From Pseudomonadota bacterium (GTDB lineage: Bacteria; Pseudomonadota; Alphaproteobacteria; Micropepsales; Micropepsaceae): a stretch of 64,000 nucleotides of DNA. A model generated the notes under the pieces. It saw only the letters and a list, made by a program, of their open reading frames with translations, ran no database searches and had not been told where the DNA came from. The stretch spans positions 1 through 64,000 of the forward strand of contig JACQDN010000061.1 in the NCBI GenBank assembly GCA_016201105.1, in the 5' to 3' direction. This document shows, piece by piece, positions 24,986 to 33,104 of the stretch. Numbering within the stretch: the first letter of the stretch is position 1; every line of letters starts with the position of its first letter. The position numbers and the translations under genes are program-made.

Positions 24986-25525
24986 ATGCTGAGGCCCCGG
25001 TTTCTGGTTCTGATTTGCGTGATCCTGGCGGCAGCTGCGTCGCGACTGATCCCGCATCCGCCGAACATGACATCGCTCACGGCCGTCGCTCTGTTCGGCG
25101 GCGCGTATTTCTCGGATAAACGGCTGGCATTTCTGGTGCCGCTGACGGCACTGTTCCTCAGCGATCTGGTGCTCGGCTTCTATCAGCACATGGAAGTCGT
25201 CTATTTGAGCTTCGCGCTCATCGTCGGTATCGGCCTTTGGCTTCAGAAGCATCGCACGGCGCTGCCCATCGCGGGAGCGGCGATGGCCAGTTCGGTTTTG
25301 TTTTTCGTTGTCACCAATTTCGGCGTCTGGGCGTTTGAGCCGCTCTATCCCAAGACCCTCGAAGGCCTCGTCGCTTGCTATGTGGCGGCAATTCCTTTCT
25401 TCCAGAATACGCTGATCGGCGACTTGTTCTTCACCGCGGTCATGTTCGCGGGCTTCGCGCTCCTGGAAAAACTGCTTCCCATATTGCGCGATCCAGAGAC
25501 GACGAACGCAGTGCTCCCCGCATGA
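24986..25525 (+). CDS. DUF6580 family membrane protein, putative transport component
   Basis: The protein has 179 residues from the ATG at 24986. This start is chosen because AAGGAG (24974-24979) is 6 bp upstream of it, whereas the ATG at 24980 would leave no spacing. Five to six helices are visible. PPNMTSLTAVALFGGAYFSD and LTALFLSDLVLGFYQH are the family's conserved loops, which recall S components of ECF-type vitamin transporters. The stop overlaps the next ATG (ATGA), so it is translationally coupled to the BtuF-like gene. No ECF ATPase or T component is present here. A role in cobalamin or precursor uptake is inferred. Confidence 0.8.
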   Translation: MLRPRFLVLICVILAAAASRLIPHPPNMTSLTAVALFGGAYFSDKRLAFLVPLTALFLSDLVLGFYQHMEVVYLSFALIVGIGLWLQKHRTALPIAGAAMASSVLFFVVTNFGVWAFEPLYPKTLEGLVACYVAAIPFFQNTLIGDLFFTAVMFAGFALLEKLLPILRDPETTNAVLPA

Positions 25526-26505
25526 CAAAAGCGGCCGGGTCACGGCGGATCGTCTCGTTTCTGCCTTCCGCCACCGAGATGGTCTATGCCTTGGGGCTGG
25601 GCGACCGGTTGATGGGTATCACGCACGAATGTGACTACCCGCCGGCCGCAACGACCAAGCCCGTCGTTGTACGCAATGTTCTGCCGATCGATCGCATGAG
25701 CCAGCCGGAGATCGACGTGGCCGTAACCGAACGGCTGCGCGATGGTCTCAGTCTCTATCAAGTGGACGAAGCATTGGTGCGCGACATCGCGCCGGATCTG
25801 ATCCTGACGCAAAACCTCTGCCAGGTATGCGCGCCGTCGGGCAACGAGGTCACGCAATTGGTGAAGTCGCTTGCCTCCAATCCCCGGATTCTCTGGCTGA
25901 CGCCCAAATCGCTCGACCAGATATTCGACAATGTACGCGAGTTGGGCGAAGCAACAGATCGTCTATCGCGCGCGGAAGCGCTGATTGCCGCCGGACGCGC
26001 ACGCCTGGAAGAGATCGCGACCGCGACTCGCGATCTTTGCGAACGTCCTCGTGTCTTTTGCATGGAATGGATGGACCCCGTCTATTGCTGCGGTCATTGG
26101 GTGCCCGAAATGGTCCGCATCGCCGGCGGCAGAGATGAACTGGGACGCGATGGCACCGATTCGGTTCGCATCCCTTGGAGTGAGGTGCTGCGATGGGCAC
26201 CGGAGGTTCTCATCGTGATGCCGTGCGGCTTCCACATGGAAAAGGCCGCGGAGCAGGCGCAGCGCCTCTTTGCCTATCCTGGGTGGTCCGATCTGCCGGC
26301 GGTACGAACCGGTCGCGTCTTCGCCGTGGACGCCAATTCTTATTTCGCGCGGCCGGGTCCCAGAGTGGTCGAAGGAACGGAGCTTCTGGCGCATCTCCTT
26401 CACCCCGCCCGATTTGATTGGAAAGGCCCGCAAGGCGCATTTCGGCAGTTGCTGCCGGTCTCAAGTTCGGCTCGAGGGAGCCGCGTCCCCGCCGCGACCG
26501 GCTGA
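25522..26505 (+). CDS. BtuF-like corrinoid-binding protein without a signal peptide
   Basis: The protein has 327 residues. RRIVSFLPSATEMVYALGLGDRLMGITHEC is the standard start of class III periplasmic binding proteins of the BtuF type, followed by ILTQNLCQVCAPS, MEWMDPVYCCGHWVPEMVRIAGG and a C-terminal lobe ending in YFARPGPRVVEGTELLAHLL. No signal peptide precedes the domain, so the protein would stay in the cytoplasm unless exported otherwise. Signal-less relatives of this type are common in Proteobacteria and often described as cobalamin-binding. Overlap with DUF6580 and proximity to the PP-loop ATPase support one operon. Confidence 0.88.
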   Translation: MTKAAGSRRIVSFLPSATEMVYALGLGDRLMGITHECDYPPAATTKPVVVRNVLPIDRMSQPEIDVAVTERLRDGLSLYQVDEALVRDIAPDLILTQNLCQVCAPSGNEVTQLVKSLASNPRILWLTPKSLDQIFDNVRELGEATDRLSRAEALIAAGRARLEEIATATRDLCERPRVFCMEWMDPVYCCGHWVPEMVRIAGGRDELGRDGTDSVRIPWSEVLRWAPEVLIVMPCGFHMEKAAEQAQRLFAYPGWSDLPAVRTGRVFAVDANSYFARPGPRVVEGTELLAHLLHPARFDWKGPQGAFRQLLPVSSSARGSRVPAATG

Positions 26506-26534
26506 TCGTATCGAACGGACAATATAGCATCGCG

Positions 26535-26753
26535 ATGCTTATCTCCCGCCCGCCAATCCATCTCGTCAGACAGAAAAACTGTTCGCGATGCGGGGCCGCT
26601 TTTGATTGCGGTCCTCAAACCGAACATGGCAAATGTTGGTGCGACGCACTACCCGCCATTCCGCCCAGCAGCAATGGCGCCGATTGCTTCTGCTTTGCCT
26701 GCTTGAGCCATGAGGTTGCCCGCCACGCCGGAGTGCAGGCTGAGCGAGCATGA
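26535..26753 (+). CDS. Cysteine-rich CWC family protein
   Basis: The protein has 72 residues with nine cysteines: CSRCGAAFDCG, KCWCDALP and DCFCFACL. This arrangement defines the cysteine_CWC family, small putative metal-binding proteins. It begins 30 bp after the BtuF-like stop, so it is probably the last gene of the operon 24285-26753. I know of no characterised member. Zinc or iron-sulfur binding is plausible from the CxxC pairs but not shown. Confidence 0.82.
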   Translation: MLISRPPIHLVRQKNCSRCGAAFDCGPQTEHGKCWCDALPAIPPSSNGADCFCFACLSHEVARHAGVQAERA

Positions 26754-27053
26754 ACGATGCAAGCGCAAAGTGCGTACCGCTTTTGTGTGCCGCTCTTCGC
26801 GCTGACATGCAGGAGAATTTGCGCAATTGGAAAATCCGGCGCGCGCCCAGAACGTCCTGGTCCCCCCAAACCAGCGAGCCTTCGTTAGCGAGCTTGCGAA
26901 TGCTGCTGCCCTTGGGTCGCGCAGGCGTCCCGGGGCTCATGTCGCAAAGATGGGTCCAACAAACCGCCTATCTCTCGAGAAATCCACTTCGACCCTGTTT
27001 TTGAATTTTCCTATATACTGTCCGACGTCCAACCGGCGGTCGGGGGCAGAGCC
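26754..27053. other. 300-bp stretch without a recognisable gene
   Basis: Open frames here are short and lack family features. A TATACT-like box at about 27014 lies 40 bp before the next start, a possible -10 element for the secreted-protein gene at 27054. I see no repeat element or RNA structure. Confidence 0.5.
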
Positions 27054-27614
27054 ATGCGTCTCACATTCCATCAGACAACGGCCGGCAAGCTGATTGCGGC
27101 TGGCGTCATCGTCGCGAGCGTATCTCTTGTCGGGGTCCAACGCGGAAACGACACGTCAAATTCCTTCGTGGGGCGCGCGGTTGCGGCTGAACGCAGCGCG
27201 AAAGCCGGCGACGATACCTGCAGCGCAAGCATCGCAAAATGCATGACCGCCTGCGAGGCGAACAACAACACCGTCGTCATGGAGTGCATAAAGAAGGGCG
27301 GCTCGGTCACCGGCGGGCTGTGCACGGTGGATTCGGCGAACTGCGGCTGCGTAGCCACTTTTCCCGAGTGCAAAGTGATTCCGCCAAAGGATACCAAGAC
27401 CAACCATCGCAGTGGGGCGAAGGTAAAATCCAGCCATCCCCTGAGCGAGGGCGACCCTCGTTACCTGGAAAACTACACCCCGCCCGCAAAGCCCAAGCAC
27501 AAGCCGACGAAGAAGACGACCGATGAAGGCCGTGGCCCCGATGTCCCGGACGAGCAGAGCGAACCTTCGTCCCATAATGACGACGCCAATCCAAAGATGC
27601 CGAATCCGCACTGA
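27054..27614 (+). CDS. Secreted cysteine-rich protein of unknown function
   Basis: The protein has 186 residues. A basic start and hydrophobic core (RLTFHQTTAGKLIAAGVIVA, then SVSLVGV) predict an N-terminal signal or anchor. The middle carries eight cysteines in about 55 residues (DDTCSASIAKCMTACEAN, MECIKKGG, GLCTVDSANCGCVATFPECK), consistent with a small disulfide-bonded domain. The last 70 residues are proline, lysine and acid rich and look disordered. I do not recognise a family. It is convergent with the MFS gene. Confidence 0.6.
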   Translation: MRLTFHQTTAGKLIAAGVIVASVSLVGVQRGNDTSNSFVGRAVAAERSAKAGDDTCSASIAKCMTACEANNNTVVMECIKKGGSVTGGLCTVDSANCGCVATFPECKVIPPKDTKTNHRSGAKVKSSHPLSEGDPRYLENYTPPAKPKHKPTKKTTDEGRGPDVPDEQSEPSSHNDDANPKMPNPH

Positions 27615-27691
27615 GGGATCGTTCGTCCTCGCGGACCAATTCGGCGACAGATGTTCCCCGATTGTTGCGAGATTCCGCGCGCTACGGCGCG

Positions 27692-28912
27692 CTACGCCTC
27701 CGCTGCCCCCTGCATCGCCACGCCCTTCGCTTCCGGTCCGACGATGGCGAGCAGCGCGATGGCGAATGCCGCGATGACGGCCACGGTTGCCAGCGCGAAC
27801 GAATAGTTGCCGTGCTGGTTCGCGGCGATGCTCGTTTGCAGCACGGCGTTCGACGAGGCGATGAAATTGCCCAACTGGTAGACGGTGCCGGGAAACGTCG
27901 CGCGCGCCTCGGGCGGCGACAATTCGTTCAGATGCGCGGGCACGACGCCCCAGGCGCCCTGTACGAAGAACTGCACGAAGAATGCGCCCACCGTGAGCAT
28001 CACGGCAGTCTCGGAATACGCCCACAGATAGATCATCGGCAGCGCCAGAAGCGCGGCGAGCGCGATCGCGCGGCGCCGGCCCAGGCTTTGACTGAGGAAA
28101 CCGAACGTCAGTCCGCCCAGCATCGCGCCGATATTGTAGATGACGGCGATGGGGCCGACCGTGTGCGGTCCGAACTTATGCTGGACCTGCAGGAAGGTCG
28201 GATAGATGTCCTGCGTGCCGTGGCTGAAGAAATTGAACGCCGTCATCAGCACGATCGCGTAGAGCGCTAGCTTCCAATGACGCGACAGCACTTGCAGCAC
28301 CGTGCCGGTGCGGGCGCGTGCCTGCGTCCAGCCGGGCGATTCCGGCACGTTGCGGCGGATGTAGAAGATGAGCAGCGCCGGCGCGAGGCCGACCATGAAC
28401 AGCCCGCGCCAGCCGATATAGGTATAGAAGAGGCCGTAGACGACGGACGCGAGGAGATAGCCGGCCGCATAGCCCGATTGCAGCAGACCGGAGACCAATC
28501 CGCGCGCTTCGGGCTTCACATGCTCCATGGTGAGCGAAGCGCCGATGCCCCACTCCCCGCCCATCGCTACGCCGAACAACGCGCGGATGACGAGAAACGC
28601 CGTCAGATTGGGTGCGAAGGCGGTGGAGAAACCGAGGACCGAATAGAGCGCGACATCAGCCATCAGCACCGGCCTGCGACCGAAGCGGTCGGCAAGCCGT
28701 CCGAAGATGAACGCGCCGAGCGCGCGAAAGGCGAGCGTCAGCGTAATCGCCAGCGCCACCGCCTCGCGCTCGACGCCGAAATCGTGGGCGACGTCCTTGA
28801 TGACGAAGACCATCAGGAAGAAATCGAAGGCATCCAGCATCCAGCCCAGAAAACTCGCGGCCACCACATGCTTCTGGACAGGCGTCCAGCCTTTGAATGC
28901 TGCAAAACTCAT
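27692..28912 (-). CDS. MFS transporter, sialate/lactate:H+ symporter (SHS)-like
   Basis: The protein has 406 residues from the ATG at 28912 (MSFAAFKGWTPVQKHVVAAS). Twelve helices are predicted. The loop 2-3 motif is GRLADRFGRRPVLM. FLGWMLDAFDFFLMVFVIKD in helix 1 is typical for the SHS and related aromatic-acid/H+ symporter groups, as is GEWGIGASLTMEHV in helix 5. It should import an organic acid with protons across the inner membrane. The substrate could be lactate, pyruvate, a sugar acid or an aromatic acid; no catabolic gene lies next to it to decide. Confidence 0.88.
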   Translation of the reverse strand: MSFAAFKGWTPVQKHVVAASFLGWMLDAFDFFLMVFVIKDVAHDFGVEREAVALAITLTLAFRALGAFIFGRLADRFGRRPVLMADVALYSVLGFSTAFAPNLTAFLVIRALFGVAMGGEWGIGASLTMEHVKPEARGLVSGLLQSGYAAGYLLASVVYGLFYTYIGWRGLFMVGLAPALLIFYIRRNVPESPGWTQARARTGTVLQVLSRHWKLALYAIVLMTAFNFFSHGTQDIYPTFLQVQHKFGPHTVGPIAVIYNIGAMLGGLTFGFLSQSLGRRRAIALAALLALPMIYLWAYSETAVMLTVGAFFVQFFVQGAWGVVPAHLNELSPPEARATFPGTVYQLGNFIASSNAVLQTSIAANQHGNYSFALATVAVIAAFAIALLAIVGPEAKGVAMQGAAEA

Positions 28913-29145
28913 GCTTCCCCCGTGGCGCGCGCGATCTGGCAATCGTCCTGCAGAAACCATCTCACGGAATTCGGCGACGGCAAACCCATCCCCCGATTTT
29001 TCGGGAGAGGGTGCATTTCGCGCGGATGCGCGCCGTGTCGATCGTGGCGCATTGGTGCGTCGCGCAGCGCAACTGGCTTTGAAGCATGGCTCTTCGGTCG
29101 ATATTCGTGCCACCTGGCAGCGCTACATCGAAAAGGCGCTTGGAC

Positions 29146-29421
29146 ATGAACTCCTTCGCTTTCAGGGTGGGTCAGATCGCGGGCTGGGCATGGACAGCCA
29201 TCGCGGGCGGCGGCGGTCTCTGGCTTCTCATGACAAAGGGGCCTTGGCCTCCGACCAACGGCTGGTTCGCCCTGGCATCGGGGCTTGCAGCCTGTCCGCT
29301 CCTGGCCTGGTCCTTGAAAAAATATGCAGCAATCAAGGTTTCAGGCTGGCTGCAATTCGCCGCCGCGGTTTTCTTCTTTGTCGCGGGACATGCCGCGCTA
29401 ACGATATGGCCTCACAGCTAG
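29146..29421 (+). CDS. Small three-helix membrane protein
   Basis: The protein has 91 residues from the ATG at 29146. Hydrophobic segments near residues 8-26, 38-55 and 67-85 predict three membrane helices. I do not recognise a family. It is divergent from the MFS gene with 233 bp between them and is followed by a family B palindrome. The ribosome binding site is weak, so the start is uncertain; an upstream in-frame start at 29086 would add 20 residues. Confidence 0.5.
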   Translation: MNSFAFRVGQIAGWAWTAIAGGGGLWLLMTKGPWPPTNGWFALASGLAACPLLAWSLKKYAAIKVSGWLQFAAAVFFFVAGHAALTIWPHS

Positions 29422-29461
29422 AGCATCGCGCGTTCAAGTGTGATCGGTTTAACTTTCATTT

Positions 29462-29610
29462 TCACCTCCCCCTTGCGGGGAGGTCGAACAAATCCCGAGC
29501 GCAGAGAAGGATTTTTCGGGTGGGGGTTGGGCGAAGAGCTCTATGCCGACCACTTCCCCCCACCCGAAATTCGCTTCGCAAATTTCGACCTCCCCGCAAG
29601 GGGGAGGTGA
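29462..29610. repeat. Palindromic repeat family B, copy 1
   Basis: The outer arms are TCACCTCCCCCTTGCGGGGA at the left and CCCGCAAGGGGGAGGTGA at the right. Inside lie ATCC...GGATTTTTCGGGTG and CACCCGAAATTCGC...GCAAATTTCG hairpins and a short centre. The plan equals family A with ACCTCCCC in place of CCCTCCC. No gene is visible in the rest of 29422-29871 apart from this element. Confidence 0.85.
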
Positions 29611-29871
29611 AAGTGGAAGAGCGATGTGCGTCACACGATTGTCAGCCTAGTTGCAGCGACGATATCCGGCGAATTTTCACCCAAATTGCGATATTTGTTC
29701 GACCACAAAAGAACTTAGACCAACAGCGAATCTTCGAAACGCAACGCATGAACCCGCGCGCGGAGTGACCGGCGCGACTGTTAGCGGGCCCGTCAAAAAC
29801 CTATACTGGAATTCTTGCGGATCGTGGCGCCGGTCGGCGCCGGATTTCTTCTCAAGATGGGAGGCATTGCG

Positions 29872-30375
29872 ATGAGGATTTCTCACTATGCCCTGCTGGG
29901 CACATTGGCATTGTGTTCTTCACTGATTGGTGTCACGGCGGCGCACGCGACCGGGGCCTGCGAGTGCACGGAATGCGAACTCGCCAGCGGCACGACAACT
30001 TACGAGTACCAATACGACGCGGACAGTGAAGACTCGATGCAGGCTGGCCTCGCGGCGCAGCACAAGGTCAAGAAAATGGCCAAGAAGGAGGCGAGCGATC
30101 TGTCGAAGAAGGGGCCCTTATGCGAGGCGCCCTGCGAGCCGAGCCATGTTTCCTACTTCGTCGAGCCGCCGAGCTTCATGTCGACGTCGAGCGCCGGAGG
30201 CTACGGCGAAGCCAAAGCCAGGTGGCGCATCACGGGCAGTTGCCTCAAGAAGAAGGCAGGATTGAATCTGGGAATCGGCATCGGGATCGGCGTCGGCGGC
30301 GACGATCATCGCGACGACCGCAGAGACGACAATCAAAAGCCGCCTCGGCAAGAGCAGACGCAGCCGCCGCACTAG
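29872..30375 (+). CDS. Secreted protein of unknown function
   Basis: The protein has 167 residues from the ATG at 29872, preceded by GGGAGG. The signal peptide MRISHYALLGTLALCSSLIG ends near AHA-TG. Six cysteines follow (GACECTECELA, PLCEAPCEPSH, GSCLKKK). A lysine-rich helix (AQHKVKKMAKKEASDLSKKG), a glycine/isoleucine stretch (LGIGIGIGVGG) and an acid/base-rich tail (DDHRDDRRDDNQKPPRQEQT) complete it. No family recognised; probably periplasmic. TATACT at 29802 may be its -10 box. Confidence 0.6.
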   Translation: MRISHYALLGTLALCSSLIGVTAAHATGACECTECELASGTTTYEYQYDADSEDSMQAGLAAQHKVKKMAKKEASDLSKKGPLCEAPCEPSHVSYFVEPPSFMSTSSAGGYGEAKARWRITGSCLKKKAGLNLGIGIGIGVGGDDHRDDRRDDNQKPPRQEQTQPPH

Positions 30376-30597
30376 ACGCGCAGCGATCGGCTCGCCGGAC
30401 AGCCGGCGACGCACACGGGGTTCCCGATTGTCGCAGAACATCGGCGATCGGAAAATTGCGTCGGCACGCAATCGTTCTTGCGCGCCGGCGAGCCCTGAAG
30501 TCGTCGCTGCGTTCATGTTCCTGAATCATTCGTTCATGGCTCATTCAGAGTGATTCGCACAGCCTTTCCAGCACGATTCAAAAAAGGAGAATCCATC

Positions 30598-30936
30598 GTG
30601 CGTTCATCTTTGCTCAACACCGGCGCGATCGTCGCCGTGCTTGCACTCGGAGCGTTCGCCGCCGGTACCGCTCCGGCTTCCGCCCACTACACCACCACTC
30701 GCTGCGACCGCGACGGTGACGAATGCCACACCGTGCGCTGCGATAGCGACGGTGACGACTGCTACGCCGTGCGCTGCGATGCCGACGGCGACGATTGCCG
30801 TCGCGTTTCGTCCTATAACAGCTACGACCGCTACCGGTATCGCAGCCAATACAATCGTAACTACGACAACGACGATCGCCGCCGCTACGATAATGACGAT
30901 TATCGCCGCCGCGATCGGGATGACGACGGCGATTGA
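30598..30936 (+). CDS. Small secreted protein with three DxDGD-C 12-residue repeats
   Basis: The protein has 112 residues from the GTG at 30598, chosen because AAGGAGA (30585-30591) fits it. After a signal peptide ending near ASAHY come three tandem 12-residue units: RCDRDGDECHTV, RCDSDGDDCYAV and RCDADGDDCRRV. Each combines a D-x-D-G-D loop, as in EF-hand or dockerin-like calcium sites, with two cysteines. The rest is a Tyr/Arg/Asp/Asn low-complexity tail (YNRNYDNDDRRRYDNDDYRR). I do not recognise the family. Calcium or other metal binding outside the cell is a reasonable inference. Confidence 0.65.
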   Translation: MRSSLLNTGAIVAVLALGAFAAGTAPASAHYTTTRCDRDGDECHTVRCDSDGDDCYAVRCDADGDDCRRVSSYNSYDRYRYRSQYNRNYDNDDRRRYDNDDYRRRDRDDDGD

Positions 30937-30991
30937 TGCGTTAGGCCAGTTGTCGCCGCAGTAAGCGTTGAGGCGATCCTGTTATTAGTTC

Positions 30992-31023
30992 GGTGACACG
31001 ATGCGCGTGCGTATCGTGTCGCC
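30992..31023. repeat. Inverted pair GGTGACACGATGCGC / GCGTATCGTGTCGCC
   Basis: The 15-bp arms at 30992-31006 and 31009-31023 pair with one mismatch and are separated by 2 bp. The arm starts GGTGACAC/GGCGACAC, as in the dispersed elements, and its reverse form resembles the GTATCATGTCGCC elements at 23588 and 23639. It sits 36 bp before the end of the minus-strand serine hydrolase gene. Confidence 0.7.
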
Positions 31024-31058
31024 GCCCTTCGCGGTCCACCGCACCAACGACCTTGCGA

Positions 31059-32288
31059 TCACGGAATCCCGCACGCCTTCTTCGCGAACGCGCTCAATCC
31101 CGCCTTCGTGGTCGACGGGTCCATTGCCAATTGCGCCAGACACACGCCCACATTCGACAGGCCCGGCACATTGTCGTTGTTGGCGAGGAGCACGACCGAC
31201 ACCCAGGCGCCAGTCGCCGCGTTCTGGAAGATTCCGTCGAACGACACGTAACCCGGGATGTCGCCGCCGTGATTGTACCAGTTGAAGCCGCCCCCCGAAT
31301 TGACGACCCAGCCCATCGCGTAGTTGGCCGAGCCCACCGGCGTGAACAGCGTCTGGCGTGCTTGTGCACTCACCAGCGTGCCCTTCATCAGGGCTGCATG
31401 CCATTTCAGCAGATCGTTGGCGCTCGACATGATCTCGCCAGCGCCCATCGGCCAGGACGGCGTGGAGAAGGCCGAATTCGACAGGTTGTAGGGCGGCGGC
31501 GCGACGAGCGCGTTCGCAAAGGTATCGCCGAGGAAACCCGTATTCGTCATGCCCGCTTTGTTGAAGATTCGCGAGCGCAGCCAGGTCTGATAGTTGTATT
31601 GCGGCGCGCCCGGCATCGACTTCATTTTGTAGAACTCGATCACATTGGCGAGCAGCAGATAGTTGGTGTTTGAGTAGACGTAAGGCGAGTTGGCGCCGCC
31701 CGGCGATTTGTTGGAGAACAGCATCGACAGCACATAGCGCAACAGCTCGCGCGGCTTGACCGGCTTGGTGACGTCGAACGGGTCCGGCACATTGGCCGGC
31801 GGGGCGGTGTAGCTCGCGTAGCCCGAATGCATGTTGAGCATGTCGCGCAACGTGACCGGACCGGTTGCAGTCATCCCCCAGTCAGGAATGAATTTGGTGA
31901 TCGGATCGTCCAGCGCGATGGCTGCGCCGGGCGGGCTCTTTCCGCCGGGCCCTACCGCTCCGGAGGTATCCTCGATCAGGCCCAGGAGTGCGCCCGCCAG
32001 GATCTGCTTGGACAGCGATCCGATGCGATAGACGGTATTGCCTGTGGCCACCGGCAGGCCGGGGCCGACGTTCCCATAGCCCTTGGAGAACACAATGGTG
32101 CCGTTGATGCTGACGGCCATCGCGATGGAGGGCGTGGGCGCAGGAACGCCTGGTTTCGCCGTCACCGCGAGCGTTCCATAAAAGTCCGCGATTGCGCTCT
32201 TGTCGGACGACCAGACCTGCGCGCCGGCGGCGCTGCACCAGGTCAAGGCGAGCAGACCAATCAGGGTGGCCAGCGATCGGCTTTGCAT
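31059..32288 (-). CDS. Secreted serine hydrolase, class C beta-lactamase / penicillin-binding-protein fold
   Basis: The protein has 409 residues. A signal peptide (MQSRSLATLIGLLALTWCSA to AGA) is followed by a beta-lactamase-like domain with the SxxK nucleophile in YRIGSLSKQILAGAL, the YxN motif in VYSNTNYLLLANVIE and a C-terminal HGGDIPGYVSF replacing KTG. These features fit the serine hydrolase family that includes esterases, D-aminopeptidases and beta-lactamase-related proteins. It acts in the periplasm or outside. Substrate unknown; true beta-lactamase activity is unlikely because most such genes encode esterase or peptidase activity. Confidence 0.9.
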   Translation of the reverse strand: MQSRSLATLIGLLALTWCSAAGAQVWSSDKSAIADFYGTLAVTAKPGVPAPTPSIAMAVSINGTIVFSKGYGNVGPGLPVATGNTVYRIGSLSKQILAGALLGLIEDTSGAVGPGGKSPPGAAIALDDPITKFIPDWGMTATGPVTLRDMLNMHSGYASYTAPPANVPDPFDVTKPVKPRELLRYVLSMLFSNKSPGGANSPYVYSNTNYLLLANVIEFYKMKSMPGAPQYNYQTWLRSRIFNKAGMTNTGFLGDTFANALVAPPPYNLSNSAFSTPSWPMGAGEIMSSANDLLKWHAALMKGTLVSAQARQTLFTPVGSANYAMGWVVNSGGGFNWYNHGGDIPGYVSFDGIFQNAATGAWVSVVLLANNDNVPGLSNVGVCLAQLAMDPSTTKAGLSAFAKKACGIP

Positions 32289-32419
32289 GTTGAAAATCTC
32301 CCCCGTTCAAAGAAATGGATGGCTCGAAATTCACCGAAAGTCATTCATGACTATCGCGAGATGCTAGCAGCTGGGATCGCGAAATACCTGCGAATTCGGC
32401 AAAGCATTTCCCAATTGTC

Positions 32420-32980
32420 TTAGGGGCCGCCGTCTAGAGTATTGATTCCCGAGCGCGGGCAGCGAAGCCCGTCCACGGAGATCTTCCGGAATTTCGCGCG
32501 CTTCTCGTCGATCTGCCAGGCGGAGAGCGCGGGGAGCATGGTGTTGCCGCTGGGCGAATAGTGATGCGCGGCGTTCGTATCGAAGCCGGTTTTGTTGTCG
32601 AGCAGGGCGTAGACCGGCTCCGCCATATCCTTGCCGCCGACTTGGCAGATGCCGGCGAATTCCGGCGTGGCTCGAGAGTGATCGGGAAACGGCAGGACAT
32701 CGCGCATGACGTCGCGGCGGCCTACCAGAATGTTGTAGTCCTTCGCGCAGATACGCCATTCGACCATTTGCAGGCCATCCGAAATCTCCTCCGCGCCGAG
32801 GTCCGCAAGGGCGATCGCTTTATGGCGCGCTTCGAGCGCGATGACCTTTCCGCCCGGCATGGTCTTGCCGATGAGAAGCTTGGGGATGTCCGCGCCGCAT
32901 GTGATCGCGTCGAAGGCGTCATGCGCCTGTGCGCTTCCACAGAACAAAAGAAAAAGCATCACGACGCCGAGAGTTTTCAT
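32420..32980 (-). CDS. Secreted protein of unknown function
   Basis: The protein has 186 residues from the ATG at 32980. The signal peptide MKTLGVVMLFLLFCGSAQAH is clear. The mature chain has four cysteines (AITCGADI, RICAKDYN, AGICQVGG, LRCPRSG), likely two disulfides. I do not recognise a named domain. It lies upstream of the serine hydrolase gene on the same strand, 131 bp away, and could share its transcript. The opposite neighbour is the tmRNA gene. Confidence 0.6.
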   Translation of the reverse strand: MKTLGVVMLFLLFCGSAQAHDAFDAITCGADIPKLLIGKTMPGGKVIALEARHKAIALADLGAEEISDGLQMVEWRICAKDYNILVGRRDVMRDVLPFPDHSRATPEFAGICQVGGKDMAEPVYALLDNKTGFDTNAAHHYSPSGNTMLPALSAWQIDEKRAKFRKISVDGLRCPRSGINTLDGGP

Positions 32981-33104
32981 CGTCCGACATTCCCGCTCTA
33001 TCGCCGCCAGCGCCGCCGGAAGATAGCCCGGCCGGCCTGCGAGACGAAGCGCGAAGGTCAAAAAAAGCGTGCCTGAACCCGCCGTTTGTGATGCGGCGCG
33101 CACA

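Noticed and set aside
16878-31023. Genomic island integrated at tRNA-Gln
   Set aside because: The accessory block starts after this tRNA, but no integrase gene and no second copy of the tRNA 3' end are visible, so the boundary is not supported.
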